A stretch of 64,000 nucleotides of DNA from Gemmatales bacterium (GCA_026004675.1 BPJP01000003.1:558001-622000), one strand, 5' to 3'. Shown: positions 1 through 10,345, counted from the stretch's first letter. Translations and numbers: made by a program. The notes: a model not told the origin generated them from the sequence alone.

Positions 1-275
1 TGGTTTGCTGGCGACGTCAAGGGGCAAGGGCCGAGAATCGTTATTCCTTTCGCGGAGGCCCAATCGGCACCAGGACCGCGCCGGGTACGGCGGGACAAAC
101 CGCATGCTCCCCCGCCGCCGCACTCCAGCCCGACAGTGGCGCAACGACACCAGCCGGTTTCGGGCAGACAAAGCCAGCGCGATTCGGGGTAGCTCGTCAA
201 CTCATCTAGGTCTCTCCTCGGCCGATTTGCTAAGATACCGCTTTGTCAGGCAGTTATGGTGGTCGAGGGAAATTC
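1..275. other. Upstream region of gyrA, no gene supported
   Basis: I see no convincing gene here. A plus-strand open frame runs from base 5 past the gyrA start, but it is Arg/Ser-rich, matches nothing I recognise and overlaps the conserved topoisomerase in another frame. The only element I can support is the extended -10-like box at 228-236. The flanking gene on the left is outside the window. Confidence 0.5.
228..236 (+). promoter_or_regulatory. Putative extended -10 promoter for gyrA
   Basis: TGC followed by TAAGAT resembles the bacterial extended -10 element (TGnTATAAT). It lies 39 bases before the gyrA ATG. The same 12-base string TTTGCTAAGATA occurs 38 bases before nrdR, and a close variant lies 44 bases before the gene at 34777. 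No clear -35 box is visible. Recurrence at a fixed distance from starts is the main evidence. Confidence 0.5.
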
Positions 276-2637
276 ATGGCAGAGACCATTGTCGACGTTG
301 GTATTGCGGAGGAAACGCGTCGCCGATACCTCAACTATGCTCTTTCCGTGATAACATCGCGTGCCTTGCCGGACGTGCGCGACGGCCTCAAACCCGTACA
401 GCGCCGGCTGCTGTACACGATGTACCACGATCTGCATATCCACGCCGATGATCGACCACGCAAGTGTGCCAGCATCGTCGGCACCGTGATCGCCAATTAC
501 CACCCTCACGGCGATTCGGCGGCATACGAAGCGCTTGTCCGCATGGCCCAGGACTTCGTCATGCGGGCCCCTCTTGTTGACGGTCACGGCAATTTCGGCT
601 CGGTCGATGGTGATGCTCCCGCCGCCTACCGCTATACGGAAGCTCGCCTCACCCCTCTTGCCGAAAGGCTCATGGGCGAATTGCGACGCAACACCGTCGA
701 TTTCCGGGACAATTTCGACGGCATGCGCCGCGAACCAGTCGTCTTGCCTGCGCAATTCCCCAACCTTCTGGTAAACGGTGCTTCGGGGATTGCCGTCGGC
801 ATGGCCACCAATATCCCGCCGCACAACCTCGGCGAAGTTGTCAAGGCAACGATCCATCTGATCGATCACCCCGAAGCCACGGTCGCACAGCTGTTGAATA
901 TCATCAAAGGACCGGACTTCCCTCTTGGCGGAACGGTGCTTGCTGACCGCCGAACCCTGCGCAAAATCTACGAAGAAGGCACAGGCAGCATCAAAGTCCA
1001 GGGGGAGTGGAAGCTAGAAGAAGTCGGTCGACGGCAACAGATCGTCGTAACTTCCATCCCTTACGGCGTCAACAAAGGGAAGCTCGAATCCGATATCGGC
1101 GAAATCATCGCTTCGCGAAAACTGCCCCAGCTCACCAACCTGGTCAACGAATCAAACGAAGAGGAAGGCATTCGGATCGTCCTGGAAATGAAGAGCGATG
1201 CCGATCCAAATATGATCATGGCCTATCTTTACCGGCATACGTCGCTCCAGGAGAACTTCGCTTATAACCTGACGTGTCTTGTTCCGGGGGACGAAGGCAA
1301 GCCGCAGCCGGCGCGTATCGGCCTTAAAGAGATGCTGCGCTACTTCGCCGACTTTCGTTTTACGACAGTCAAGCGCCGTTTCGAATACGACCTGGAACAA
1401 CTCCGACGCCGGATCCACATCCTCGAAGGATTCCGCATCATCTTCAATGCTCTGGATCGTGCCCTGAAGCTGATTCGACAAAGCTCGGGCAAAGCAGAGG
1501 CTGCCGAAAAGTTGATGGCAGCCTTCAAGTTGGACTCCGAACAGGCCGACGCGGTACTCGAAGCCCAGATCTACCGTCTCGCCCAAATGGAAATCAAAAA
1601 GATTCTCGACGAGTTGAAGGAGAAGAAGGCACAAGCCCAGAATATCGAAGAAATTCTCCGTTCCGAGAAAAAGCTATGGCGAGTCGTCAAGGACGAGCTT
1701 CATGAAATCGGCGAGCAGTTCGGCGACAAACGGCGAACGCAGATCGTGGCCGGCGACGATACCCCCGACTTCGATCCCGAAGCGTACATTGTGCGGGGAA
1801 AACACCAATGTCGTTTTGACGCGCGACGGCTGGATCAAACGCGTCGGACGGCTGGCCGCTGTCGAAGGGACCAGAGTCCGTGAAGGGGACGAAGTGATCG
1901 CCGTCGCGCCGGGAAGCACGCTCGACCATGTCGTCTTCTTTTCGGATGACGGTGTGGCCTACACGATGCGGATCAACGAGGTGCCGGCCAGTTCCGGCTA
2001 TGGCGAGCCGCTCGCCAAGCATTTCCGCCTTGGCGATCAGGTTCGTGTTATCAATGCCATCACTACGGACGAACGTTTCCTTCCGGCAAGCCGGGAAAAT
2101 GGCAACGGCGAGCCAGTTCCCCCTTATCTGCTGGTCGTCACAGCACGCGGACAGGTGTTGCGCATTCCTTTCGCACCGTTTCGCACTGCTTCGACGAAAG
2201 TCGGCCGCCGTTATTGCCGGCTCCGCGATGCAGACCGTGTCGTTCTGGCACAAGTCGTCCGGGACGAAACCAGCATTTTTCTTGCCACCGCCTCCGGACG
2301 AATCATTCATTTTCCGATCGACGAAATCAACATTCTCGCAGGCGTCGGCAAAGGGGTCATGGGCATTAAACTCAAACCAGGCGATACCTGCTTGGGCGGT
2401 GCTTTGATCTCCAGCCGAAACGACCGGCTTGTCGTCGAAACCGCGACAGGCAAAGTCCAGGAATATCGCCGCGACAAATACGAACTGACTTCGCGAGGGG
2501 GGAAAGGTTTCCCTGCCGTCAAGCGCACGAGCTTCATTCGCGTCGTTCCTCCTCCCATCGAACTGGTCGATTGGGATGCCGTCGAAGGCAAAAAGAAGGC
2601 GGAGAACAACGGCAGCGACCGAACGCTCTTCGATTAA
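276..2637 (+). CDS. gyrA: DNA gyrase/topoisomerase IV subunit A, with a +1 frameshift
   Basis: Type IIA topoisomerase A subunit, the DNA breakage-reunion chain. The N-terminal part has the [11 protein letters not shown] motif, the [10 protein letters not shown] helix (Ser81 and Glu85 at the quinolone-pocket positions) and the catalytic tyrosine in [10 protein letters not shown] (Tyr120). A C-terminal beta-propeller domain ends with SRGGKG, like a GyrA box. I chose ATG 276, which has GAGGGA upstream, over a TTG at 243. The reading frame breaks at about 1792-1801: EAYIV continues one base out of register as [15 protein letters not shown]. Deleting one G from the GTGCGGGGAAAA stretch restores a 786-residue protein. 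This could be a sequencing error in a G run, a real lesion or recoding. GyrA versus ParC cannot be fully settled without gyrB context. Confidence 0.85.
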
Positions 2638-2657
2638 GCAAAGGTCGGCGGCGGCGA

Positions 2658-5600
2658 TCACAATCGGCCGATGACCTGGAAGACGGTAGAGGCTCCTTTC
2701 ACCTCTTTCAGCTCGACGCGCAAGCCGGTCTTCCCTCGTTTTGTGCGATCGATGGCGAATGTCAGGGTGTGCCGGCCGACAGGCAGCTTGAGGATGCTGT
2801 CGGCGGCCAAATGGATTCGTTGGCCGTCGAGATAGATCGCCACATCGCTTGGAGAGTTGATGTCGAGTTGCACTGGCCCGGCATGGGCCACATCGACCAG
2901 GGCGGAAGCCAGCACGTAGCGTTTGGTTCCCGCGAGATCACTGGCAGGCAACAGTCCGTCGACCATGCTGTAAACCGACTTCGTCTTTTTGCTCGCGTGG
3001 TCGAAAAGCTCGCTTTCGAGTTCTTCGGGCAGGGTTTCCATTTCGGTCAACCGCCACCAGCGAACGACCTGCGCGACGCTAGTGGCATAAGGGCCGGGGC
3101 GTCCCAATTCGGTAAGGAAACGGGCGAGGTCGAGGAATTCTTGACGGTTGCGCAGTTTATTGGCCAACCCTTGAGGCATGAGAGACGGTCCTTCTGCCAC
3201 CTCTTCGATTTGCGACATGGGAATCGTCACTTCCTTGCCTTGTTTGGTTGGGTCGCGGATCACAACTTTATCTTTGTCCTTGAGGCGGAGGATGCCATTA
3301 ATCACCCTGCCGTCGGTGGTGATGATAACGACGCTTTCGAAGAATTCCTTGATGACTTTAGAGGGTCTGAGTAGGGAATCGACGATGTAATCGGGTGGGG
3401 AACTGGAGCCGATAGCAGCGAGGTCGGGTCCGATGAGTGGGCCGGCATTGCCGATTCCGTGGCACGACATGCAGGCGAGGTCGTGTCGGCGAAAGATCTG
3501 TTCGCCCCGTTTGGGGTCTCCTTTTTTACGGACCTCGGCCGCCAGCTTGAAAACGTCTTCCTTCAGCAGTTGGGCTTCCAGGGATTGCGGAGTGATCGTG
3601 CCGCCGAATGCTTTGACGATGCCGGGATGTTGTTCGCCGATTTCGATGAGGTATTGCATCACCCTGGCGGAGGTTTTCTCATGCGGTTTGGAATGTTCCA
3701 GAGCAGCGGCCAACAAATCGGCGCCTCCTTTTTTCGCCAGGAAAAGCGATACCAGCGGCACGGGGTCAGCATCCTTGGGGTCGGCGGCGAGCACGTCGGC
3801 CACTTTTTTCGCCGACGCTTTCAGATCGGCAGCCGCCAGGCCAATGGCACCGGCGTATCGCCTGGAGATGGGCTGTTTGGGGTCGAGCAGTTTTTCGAGA
3901 TAGGCCAGGTTGGGCTTGCCTCCCAATTCTCCCAACGACTGGGCGGCGGCCAGCCGTAACGAATCGTTCTTCGTCCGGGCAACCAGCTGTTGCAGCCGTT
4001 TGCTTTGGCTGTGCAGTTTGCAGGCGCCGATGAGGCGAACGGCTGCTTCTTGTGTCGCGATATGGGGTACATCGAAGCAGCGTGCGATCATCTTCTCCAT
4101 GTTCTTGGGACGAACGCCGCGCATGCGGGCAGCTTCGTTCATGGCTTCGAGAATGCGGGCAATGAGGGCCGGATCACCGGCATTTTTGCCCCGGGTTTTG
4201 TACTCTCGGGTGTGTTCGATCAGGGACAAGACCAGAGGTTCCAGTTGTTGGGCCGTCGCCTGCTGGGCCACGGCGGCAGCCGGCCCTTCCAGTTTGTTCG
4301 CGTCCAGATCGCCGGAATTGAGCAGGTCGATCAGCACGCCCACGGATTCGCTCGAAACGAGATTCGAGAGAGCGAAGTTCCGATGTTTGTCGTTGTCGAA
4401 CCGGAGTTTTCCTGCCCGGTGCGCTGGTAGCCAGTGTTCTTGCAGTCCGTCGACCGTCAGCTTCAAGGCGTGGTCGAGATAGCGATCGGTAGGTTTATTC
4501 AAGGCGCGCACGGCGATGACTACCGCCTCCGGTTTTGGGACGAACCCGCAAGTCAGAACCGCTTCGAGCCGGACGCGCGGATGCTCGTCTGCCACTCCTT
4601 CCGCCAATAATTGCAATGGGTCGTTGATCTGCTCGTGCCAGTAACGCATAACACGGAATCCCGCGGCACGGGCCCGAAAATCCTTGGAACGCAAGACCTG
4701 ACGCAACAGGTCATCATGGACGACGCCAATGGTCTGGAAGCACCACAGCGCTTCAAGCCGGTGATGCTCAAAGTTTGCATCTTTTGAATCCAATGTGGCT
4801 AACCATTTTGTCAAGGCGGCCGCCGCTTGCTTGGGGTCCGAATCGTATAAGACCCGTTTGACTTGATAGCGAGTCCAATCTTCAGGGTCTTTAAGGTGAT
4901 CGAGAAGCTCGGCGAGCGGGACGCCGACGAGATTGGGTTTCTTGACGAGAGGCCGGCCTTTGCAGGTGACCCGCCAGACGCGGCCGTGCGATGTATCGCG
5001 GCGCGGATCTCGAAAGCTGTGCTGCATGTGGCCGATGAGCGGGTTGTACCAATCGAGGATATAGACCGCGCCGTCCGGCCCAACCTTGAGGTCGACTGGT
5101 CGAAAGTTTTGACTCGTCGAACGGATCAGAGGCTCCAAGCCGGTGATGACGACGCCAGCGCCGTCGTCGCGGACCTGGTACCGTGCAACGACATTGGCCT
5201 TGTACTGGTTGGTCCAGATCTGTCCGTGGAACTCTGCTGGCAAGTGTCTGCCGGAAACAAAATCGCCGCCGCATTGTTTCGTGCCTTTGCCGCTTGGTTC
5301 GTAAGCGAGCTTGGCCCGGCTATTGGCAGTCAAAGGGGCGGCAAAATAGAGGTTTGGATTGTCGATGATGATGGATTGGCCCCAGCGGTCGAACATATGG
5401 CCCCACGGATTGGAAGCGCGATAGTCGGCGAAAACGCGCAGCCGAAGTTCGCGAGGCCGGAATTGGAACACGCCGCCATTCTCCAACCGGACCGGTCCGT
5501 AAGGAGTTTCGATTTGCGAATGCAGAAAGGTCCCTTCCTGGAAATAGAGCCAGCCTCCTGGCCCCCAACGCCATGCGCTGATGCAATGGTGGTTGTCTTC

Positions 5601-6080
5601 GGTGCCGAACCCGGTCAGCACCACCTTGCGGATATCCGCTTTAAGGTCGCCATTGGTATCTTTGAGAAAGAGCAGATCGGGCGGATTGGCCACATAAACG
5701 CCGCCGTCCCCCAGTTCCAAACCGGTCGGGACATACAATCCGTCGGCAAAGATCGTCGACCGGTCCGCCTTGCCATCGCCGTCCGTATCTTCGAGGACGA
5801 TGATCTGGTCGTTTGGTTTCTGCCCCGGTTTGAGCTGCGGATAGGATGTGGAACAGCAGACCCATAACCTGCCGTAGGGGTCCCATGTCATGTGAATTGG
5901 ATTGACCAGGAGCGGCTCGGCAGCGAACAGATTCACTTCGAATCCGTCCAGTAGTTTGAATGATCTGCGTTCGACTTCCGGGTCGTGCTCGGATTTGCCC
6001 AGTTGCTTTTCGTCCGCTCGGACGACAGAAGCCAACGCGCTGATCAGAAAACCGAACAAGCAAACATAGTGTCGAGTCAT
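2658..6080 (-). CDS. Secreted membrane-bound-dehydrogenase-like HEAT-repeat protein with PVC-type haem domain
   Basis: A 1140-residue exported protein. ATG 6080 is preceded by GCGGAG and opens a signal peptide ending near VVRADEKQ. The N-terminal half is a beta-propeller of the putative membrane-bound dehydrogenase type (WDPYGRLWV, DTDGDGKADRSTIFADGL). The middle carries HEAT-like helical repeats. A cytochrome-c-like CMSCH motif follows near residue 868, inside the Pirellula/Verrucomicrobium haem-binding domain (GPDLAAIG, SLLRPSKVI). These families are expanded in planctomycetes and are thought to act in periplasmic oxidation, possibly of carbohydrates. The substrate is unknown. It lies 55 bases after the hypothetical gene upstream on the same strand and is probably co-transcribed with it. 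Confidence 0.85.
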   Translation of the reverse strand: MTRHYVCLFGFLISALASVVRADEKQLGKSEHDPEVERRSFKLLDGFEVNLFAAEPLLVNPIHMTWDPYGRLWVCCSTSYPQLKPGQKPNDQIIVLEDTDGDGKADRSTIFADGLYVPTGLELGDGGVYVANPPDLLFLKDTNGDLKADIRKVVLTGFGTEDNHHCISAWRWGPGGWLYFQEGTFLHSQIETPYGPVRLENGGVFQFRPRELRLRVFADYRASNPWGHMFDRWGQSIIIDNPNLYFAAPLTANSRAKLAYEPSGKGTKQCGGDFVSGRHLPAEFHGQIWTNQYKANVVARYQVRDDGAGVVITGLEPLIRSTSQNFRPVDLKVGPDGAVYILDWYNPLIGHMQHSFRDPRRDTSHGRVWRVTCKGRPLVKKPNLVGVPLAELLDHLKDPEDWTRYQVKRVLYDSDPKQAAAALTKWLATLDSKDANFEHHRLEALWCFQTIGVVHDDLLRQVLRSKDFRARAAGFRVMRYWHEQINDPLQLLAEGVADEHPRVRLEAVLTCGFVPKPEAVVIAVRALNKPTDRYLDHALKLTVDGLQEHWLPAHRAGKLRFDNDKHRNFALSNLVSSESVGVLIDLLNSGDLDANKLEGPAAAVAQQATAQQLEPLVLSLIEHTREYKTRGKNAGDPALIARILEAMNEAARMRGVRPKNMEKMIARCFDVPHIATQEAAVRLIGACKLHSQSKRLQQLVARTKNDSLRLAAAQSLGELGGKPNLAYLEKLLDPKQPISRRYAGAIGLAAADLKASAKKVADVLAADPKDADPVPLVSLFLAKKGGADLLAAALEHSKPHEKTSARVMQYLIEIGEQHPGIVKAFGGTITPQSLEAQLLKEDVFKLAAEVRKKGDPKRGEQIFRRHDLACMSCHGIGNAGPLIGPDLAAIGSSSPPDYIVDSLLRPSKVIKEFFESVVIITTDGRVINGILRLKDKDKVVIRDPTKQGKEVTIPMSQIEEVAEGPSLMPQGLANKLRNRQEFLDLARFLTELGRPGPYATSVAQVVRWWRLTEMETLPEELESELFDHASKKTKSVYSMVDGLLPASDLAGTKRYVLASALVDVAHAGPVQLDINSPSDVAIYLDGQRIHLAADSILKLPVGRHTLTFAIDRTKRGKTGLRVELKEVKGASTVFQVIGRL

Positions 6081-6135
6081 GGAATTTGCTCCGCTGATGC
6101 TGAAAAGTCTCCATCTTCGGCGAAAAGCGGCCAGG

Positions 6136-6696
6136 TCATTCGGCTGCCTGATTGAAACAAAAATCGAATAACAGTTCCCATTCTCGTTGTTGGATGGCGC
6201 GGCACAATGGTTCCAGATTAGAGTCGCGTACTGCCTGGTTGCACAGATCGATGAATGCAAATGCGTCCCATTTCGATCGGTGTTTCAAGAAGTCCGCGGC
6301 CGGATGGTTCGTTCCTTGTGACATTTTCCTGGCCTCTTCGCACAAGGTCGAAAACACGGGATGTTCGCCGACTCGTCGGAACCAGTACTTGGCGTTTGCA
6401 TAATCCGGTTCGCGCCGGTGCATCAATCCGTGCCAGTAGCTCCCATCGATGGTCGCGATGGACTGGGAGATGCGGTGGCATTCTTCGAGGAAATCGTGGT
6501 ATAACCACAGGGCGGCATGGCAGAGTCGGGCCATTCGCTCATCGCGCAGCGTACGAGGCGCGACCAGCTGTGCTGGCGTCAGTCGTTGCAACTGGTCGGC
6601 CACTTCCTTATTAGCTCGGCCTGGTCCTAATGGCTGGGTCCGACCAGCGCGCCACAAGGCTTGAACAACCGGGCCGTATTTTTCTGGACAGAACAT
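6136..6696 (-). CDS. Conserved hypothetical protein
   Basis: A soluble 186-residue protein with no signal peptide or membrane segment. It contains WHGLMHRREPDYANAKYWFRRVGEHPVF-type sequence, which I recall from uncharacterised bacterial proteins, including planctomycete ones. Conserved His, Arg and Trp residues in that stretch suggest a folded, possibly catalytic domain, but I cannot name a function. It precedes the haem-binding gene on the same strand by 55 bases, so an operon is likely. The start at 6696 has no strong ribosome-binding site. Confidence 0.6.
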   Translation of the reverse strand: MFCPEKYGPVVQALWRAGRTQPLGPGRANKEVADQLQRLTPAQLVAPRTLRDERMARLCHAALWLYHDFLEECHRISQSIATIDGSYWHGLMHRREPDYANAKYWFRRVGEHPVFSTLCEEARKMSQGTNHPAADFLKHRSKWDAFAFIDLCNQAVRDSNLEPLCRAIQQREWELLFDFCFNQAAE

Positions 6697-6861
6697 GTGA
6701 CAATTCCGATGCTTGGCGTTAAACTAGGCGTCGTTTACAACAATCGTAGCGGCCAAAGGAATTCGTAGCGGCCACTCGTTCTTCAACACAACCCACTTAC
6801 CCATTGTCTACCAAAGCGCGGTAAACTTCGCCAGCTTACGCTCGATCAGGGGGTAGCAAAA

Positions 6862-7494
6862 ATGAGTTTGATGCATTCGTCGGCCATCTTCGTAGTGTTA
6901 TCGCTGGCAGCAAGTTTGGTGCCCGCGCCGGACGGAAAAAGGCCGGCTGAAGGTAAGACCGACCCGCCCGGCGTACCATTGGAGGCCGTTCTCATCGACA
7001 AAGCAAAAACCTATCGAATCGATCTTGGTGGCGTCGAGCCAAAGGCATTTCAACAAGCAATCAAACAGGCGGAAAAAATCGGCGGCCGGCTTCCCCCTTC
7101 ACCCAAAGTGGACTTCGTGTTGCGTGTAAAAAACGTCGGCAAGAAGGATATCACGATTTGGAGCTCCGGCAGCCCCGTCGCCGTTCGTGTCCACGTCGAG
7201 GGAAAAGGCGCCCTCGTGGCGACGCCACTGGTCGCTTTTCCCGCTATTTATCAGATACCTATGCCGAAAAAGCTGGCACCGGGGCAAACGGTCGAGTTCC
7301 CGATCAAGAGCCTGGCCTATCTTCATCCCAGCGGGTCGAAGCAATACTATTGGATCGAGCCTGGAGACTACTCCGTTACGGCCAGCCTGATTACTGGTGT
7401 CAGCCCGATTCCTGAAGGAGCGAAGATGATCCAAAAAGATTTTGGCCGGGTGACAATCACGAGCAGCCCGATCACTGTCAAGGTTGCGAAATAA
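6862..7494 (+). CDS. Exported hypothetical protein, beta-rich
   Basis: A 210-residue protein with an N-terminal hydrophobic signal (SSAIFVVLSLAASLVPA) and a mature region rich in beta-type segments: VDFVLRVKNVGKKDITIW, then a C-terminal EPGDYSVTASL. The pattern suggests one immunoglobulin-like or intracellular-proteinase-inhibitor-like domain in the periplasm or on the surface. I do not recognise a named family. It is preceded by AGGGGGT before the ATG and lies upstream of hemL on the same strand. Confidence 0.6.
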   Translation: MSLMHSSAIFVVLSLAASLVPAPDGKRPAEGKTDPPGVPLEAVLIDKAKTYRIDLGGVEPKAFQQAIKQAEKIGGRLPPSPKVDFVLRVKNVGKKDITIWSSGSPVAVRVHVEGKGALVATPLVAFPAIYQIPMPKKLAPGQTVEFPIKSLAYLHPSGSKQYYWIEPGDYSVTASLITGVSPIPEGAKMIQKDFGRVTITSSPITVKVAK

Positions 7495-7537
7495 AACTTG
7501 AGTGCAAAGAAATTTTGTTTGATGTTGCCGATTGGAA

Positions 7538-8860
7538 ATGGCGCGATTGGAATTTGCCATGCCTGAGACCCGTGTTCGCAGTCGCGAAGTGTTCGAACGA
7601 GCTTGCCGCTTGATCCCTGGAGGCGTGAACAGCCCGGCACGGGCATTCGGCGGCGTCGGCGGTCAGCCGATCGTCATCGCTAGAGGCACGGGTCCGTATT
7701 TGATCGACGTCGATGGCAACCAGTATATCGATTATGTCGCTTCCTGGGGTCCGCTTATCCTGGGTCACTGTCACCCACGGGTCGTCCAGGCGCTCGAAGA
7801 AGCCATCCCGCGAGGAACGAGCTTCGGCGCTCCGACCGAAATCGAAAACGAACTCGCCGAGATGATCATCGACGCGGTTCCATCGATCGAGATGGTGCGC
7901 ATGGTTAATTCCGGCACGGAAGCGTCGATGAGTGCGATTCGATTAGCACGGGCTTTCACCAAGCGCGACGCGATCATCAAATTCGCTGGTTGCTATCACG
8001 GCCATGTGGACAGTCTGCTCGTGCAGGCCGGTTCGAGCGCGACGACTCTTGGCGTGCCGACAAGCCCGGGCGTTCCGAAAGGTGCAGTGAACGACACGAT
8101 CACACTCGGCTTCAACGATATCGAGGCGGTCGCCGACGTGTTCAAGATGCGGGGCGACGAGATCGCGGCGGTTCTTCTCGAACCAGTCGCCGGGAACATG
8201 GGGTTAGTGCCGCCAAAGCCGGAGTTTCTCTCGGAATTACGCAGGCTGACAGAAAAACACGGTGCCCTCCTGATATATGACGAAGTGATGACTGGATTCC
8301 GGTTGGCGTACGGCGGCGCTCAACAGTTGTTCAAGCAGATGCCGGATTTGACAATCCTCGGCAAGATCGTCGGCGGCGGTTTGCCGGTTGGAGCCTATGG
8401 CGGGCGGCGCGACATCATGCAACAGGTCATGCCTGCGGGTCCGGTGTTTCAGGCCGGAACGTTGTCAGGCAATCCGCTGGCCATGGCTGCTGGTTTGGCC
8501 ACCATCCGCGAGTTGCGCGACCATCCCCCTTATGAGAGGATGGAACAACTGGGGCGGCAGTTAGCCGATGGCTTGAGCCAGGCGGCGAAAGAAGCAGGCA
8601 TCCCTCATCAGCTTCAGCGGATAGGCAGCATGTGGACGCTGTTTTTCAACGAGCATCCTGTGACGGACTACGAGACCGCTCGAAAGAGCGATACGGCTCG
8701 CTTCGGTCGGTTTTTCTGGGCGATGATGGACCGCGGCGTCTATTTGCCTTGCAGTCAGTTCGAAGCAGCTTTCTTGTCCGCGGCCCACACCGAACAGCAC
8801 ATTCGCGAAACCATCGAGGCAACCAAGGAGGCGCTAAAGGCTTTGAAGGTTGAGGATTGA
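7538..8860 (+). CDS. hemL: Glutamate-1-semialdehyde 2,1-aminomutase
   Basis: PLP-dependent aminomutase that makes 5-aminolevulinate from glutamate-1-semialdehyde in the C5 route to tetrapyrroles. Family hallmarks are IPGGVNSPARAF near the N terminus, NSGTEASMSAIRLARA, the GCYHGH motif, the cofactor-binding stretch YDEVMTGFR and the Schiff-base lysine in LGKIVGGGLPVGAYGG. The length of 440 residues is normal. The start is uncertain between ATG 7538 and ATG 7559 because neither has a strong ribosome-binding site. The stop abuts the next gene, a MaoC-like hydratase, so the two are probably translated from one mRNA. Confidence 0.95.
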   Translation: MARLEFAMPETRVRSREVFERACRLIPGGVNSPARAFGGVGGQPIVIARGTGPYLIDVDGNQYIDYVASWGPLILGHCHPRVVQALEEAIPRGTSFGAPTEIENELAEMIIDAVPSIEMVRMVNSGTEASMSAIRLARAFTKRDAIIKFAGCYHGHVDSLLVQAGSSATTLGVPTSPGVPKGAVNDTITLGFNDIEAVADVFKMRGDEIAAVLLEPVAGNMGLVPPKPEFLSELRRLTEKHGALLIYDEVMTGFRLAYGGAQQLFKQMPDLTILGKIVGGGLPVGAYGGRRDIMQQVMPAGPVFQAGTLSGNPLAMAAGLATIRELRDHPPYERMEQLGRQLADGLSQAAKEAGIPHQLQRIGSMWTLFFNEHPVTDYETARKSDTARFGRFFWAMMDRGVYLPCSQFEAAFLSAAHTEQHIRETIEATKEALKALKVED

Positions 8861-8861
8861 A

Positions 8862-9320
8862 ATGGATACGGCGAGCCACCTCTATTTCGATGATGTCGAA
8901 GTCGGACAGATGTGGGAATCGCCGCGGCGGACGATTACCGAGGCGGATGTCGTTCAGTTCGCGGGCATTAGCGGGGACTTCAACCCCTTGCACATGGACC
9001 ACGAATATGCGGCCAGGTCGCACTTCCGCCGACCGATCGCTCACGGTTTGCTGGTACTATCCGTCAGCAGCGGGCTGATCGCGTACGCGCCGCCGATGCG
9101 TACCATCGCTCTCTTGGGTATCAAGGATTGGCAATTTCACAAGCCGGTTTTTTTCGGCGATACCATCCAAGTCCGCACGCAAATCGTTGGCAAGGAAGTA
9201 CGCTCGCGCGGACGGCGCGGCGTCATCACCTGGCATCGCCAGATCGTGAACCAGAATGGCATCGTCGTGCAAGAAGGACAATCCCTCACGCTTGTGCAAG
9301 GACGGGCGGCAAAAAACTGA
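8862..9320 (+). CDS. MaoC-like hot-dog dehydratase
   Basis: A 152-residue single hot-dog domain of the MaoC/(R)-specific enoyl hydratase family. The hydratase motif is visible as AGISGDFNPLHMDHEYA, with the catalytic Asp and His, followed by HGLLVLSVSSGL. Such proteins hydrate enoyl-CoA thioesters. The ATG lies one base after the hemL stop, and the TGAGGA overlapping the hemL end serves as ribosome-binding site, so translation is likely coupled. There is no obvious metabolic link to haem synthesis. The pairing may be incidental. Confidence 0.85.
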   Translation: MDTASHLYFDDVEVGQMWESPRRTITEADVVQFAGISGDFNPLHMDHEYAARSHFRRPIAHGLLVLSVSSGLIAYAPPMRTIALLGIKDWQFHKPVFFGDTIQVRTQIVGKEVRSRGRRGVITWHRQIVNQNGIVVQEGQSLTLVQGRAAKN

Positions 9321-9334
9321 AACCAGCCGTTGTT

Positions 9335-10345
9335 TCACGGTTGCGGCACCGGCATCGGTAGCGGCTTGGCAAAGAACTGTATGGCCGGCCCCAGTTTGAA
9401 ATTCGCCAGCATCTTCTGATATTGCAACAACTGCGGATCGTCCGGCGACGAATAAGCACCAACCGTCACCAGACTGCCCCGCTGGGTGTGCAAAACATAT
9501 GCAGGTATCTGCATGTGTTGGCGCAAAACGTGTGCCACTTCGTGTGCTTGTTTGGCGCCGGCGTCCAAGGTTTTGCCGAAATTGGTGTTGAAAATCTTCT
9601 CGATGAAATTCGGGGAATGCCTCGAGCGGACCGTGGTTTCTCCCAGAAATTCGTCGACGACCAGCGTCCAGGGCTGGTTGCACTGGAGCAGGCTGTACGT
9701 TTCCCCTGTATTGAGGTTTTTAAGGACGTTGTAATCGAGTTTTGCCTCCGGTTTTTTCAAGGGTACGGTTGGATTGTGTACGACAAACGCGGTGTGGAAT
9801 GGATTCAATTTGGCGTAGCGGCCGATCGGCTGTTTTTCGCCTTTGCCGATAACGACCGCCGTATCCAGATCAACGCTGCGTGGAGGGTCCAGCTTTTTGA
9901 TGCGATCGAGAGCGCGGCGCGCTTCGTCCATCGAGCGGTAGCCGCCAACCAGAACGGCACACTGGTCCTGGATGCGTACGCGGCGCAAGCGCAGGGGACC
10001 ATCGGGTTTCAGTCCCATCGATTCCGCCCATTTGCGATGTTGTTCCTTTTTGCGAGCGATTTCTTCTTCTTGTTTTCGGCGTTCTTCGGCGCCCCGATTA
10101 AAGACGTAAGCCGGCAGGCCATACCGCTCGCGGATTTCGCGGACCAGAGCGTGGGCCAGCTTCGGTGCTGTCGGACCGACATAACTGGCGACACAAACCA
10201 GCCATGGACCGGCTTCGGGGGTGATCTCGAATTCTTGGTTGACAACCGGATCGACCGCGAATGATTTCGCGGCCAGGATCGACACAGCGAGCACCACGAA
10301 CGCGATCCGACGGGGCCAGCGTTTGCGAGTCAAGAAGATTGACAT
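9335..10345 (-). CDS. Exported SPOR-like hypothetical protein
   Basis: A 336-residue protein starting at ATG 10345 behind GGAGGCG, with an N-terminal signal (RIAFVVLAVSILAAKSFA). The mature part has two or three segments shaped like SPOR domains: WLVCVASYVGP...ALVREIRERYGLPAYVFNRG, CAVLVGGYRSMDEARRALDRIKKL, and near the C terminus HMQIPAYVLHTQRGSLVTVGAYSSPDDPQL. A charged helix (EERRKQEEEIARKKEQHRKW) sits between the first two. SPOR-type domains often bind denuded peptidoglycan, but that is only a structural guess here. The gene is convergent with the MaoC gene, 14 bases apart. Confidence 0.6.
   Translation of the reverse strand: MSIFLTRKRWPRRIAFVVLAVSILAAKSFAVDPVVNQEFEITPEAGPWLVCVASYVGPTAPKLAHALVREIRERYGLPAYVFNRGAEERRKQEEEIARKKEQHRKWAESMGLKPDGPLRLRRVRIQDQCAVLVGGYRSMDEARRALDRIKKLDPPRSVDLDTAVVIGKGEKQPIGRYAKLNPFHTAFVVHNPTVPLKKPEAKLDYNVLKNLNTGETYSLLQCNQPWTLVVDEFLGETTVRSRHSPNFIEKIFNTNFGKTLDAGAKQAHEVAHVLRQHMQIPAYVLHTQRGSLVTVGAYSSPDDPQLLQYQKMLANFKLGPAIQFFAKPLPMPVPQP

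Noticed and set aside
5..451. Plus-strand open frame before and across the gyrA start
   Set aside because: Arg/Ser-rich, overlaps conserved gyrA coding sequence in another frame, no family resemblance.
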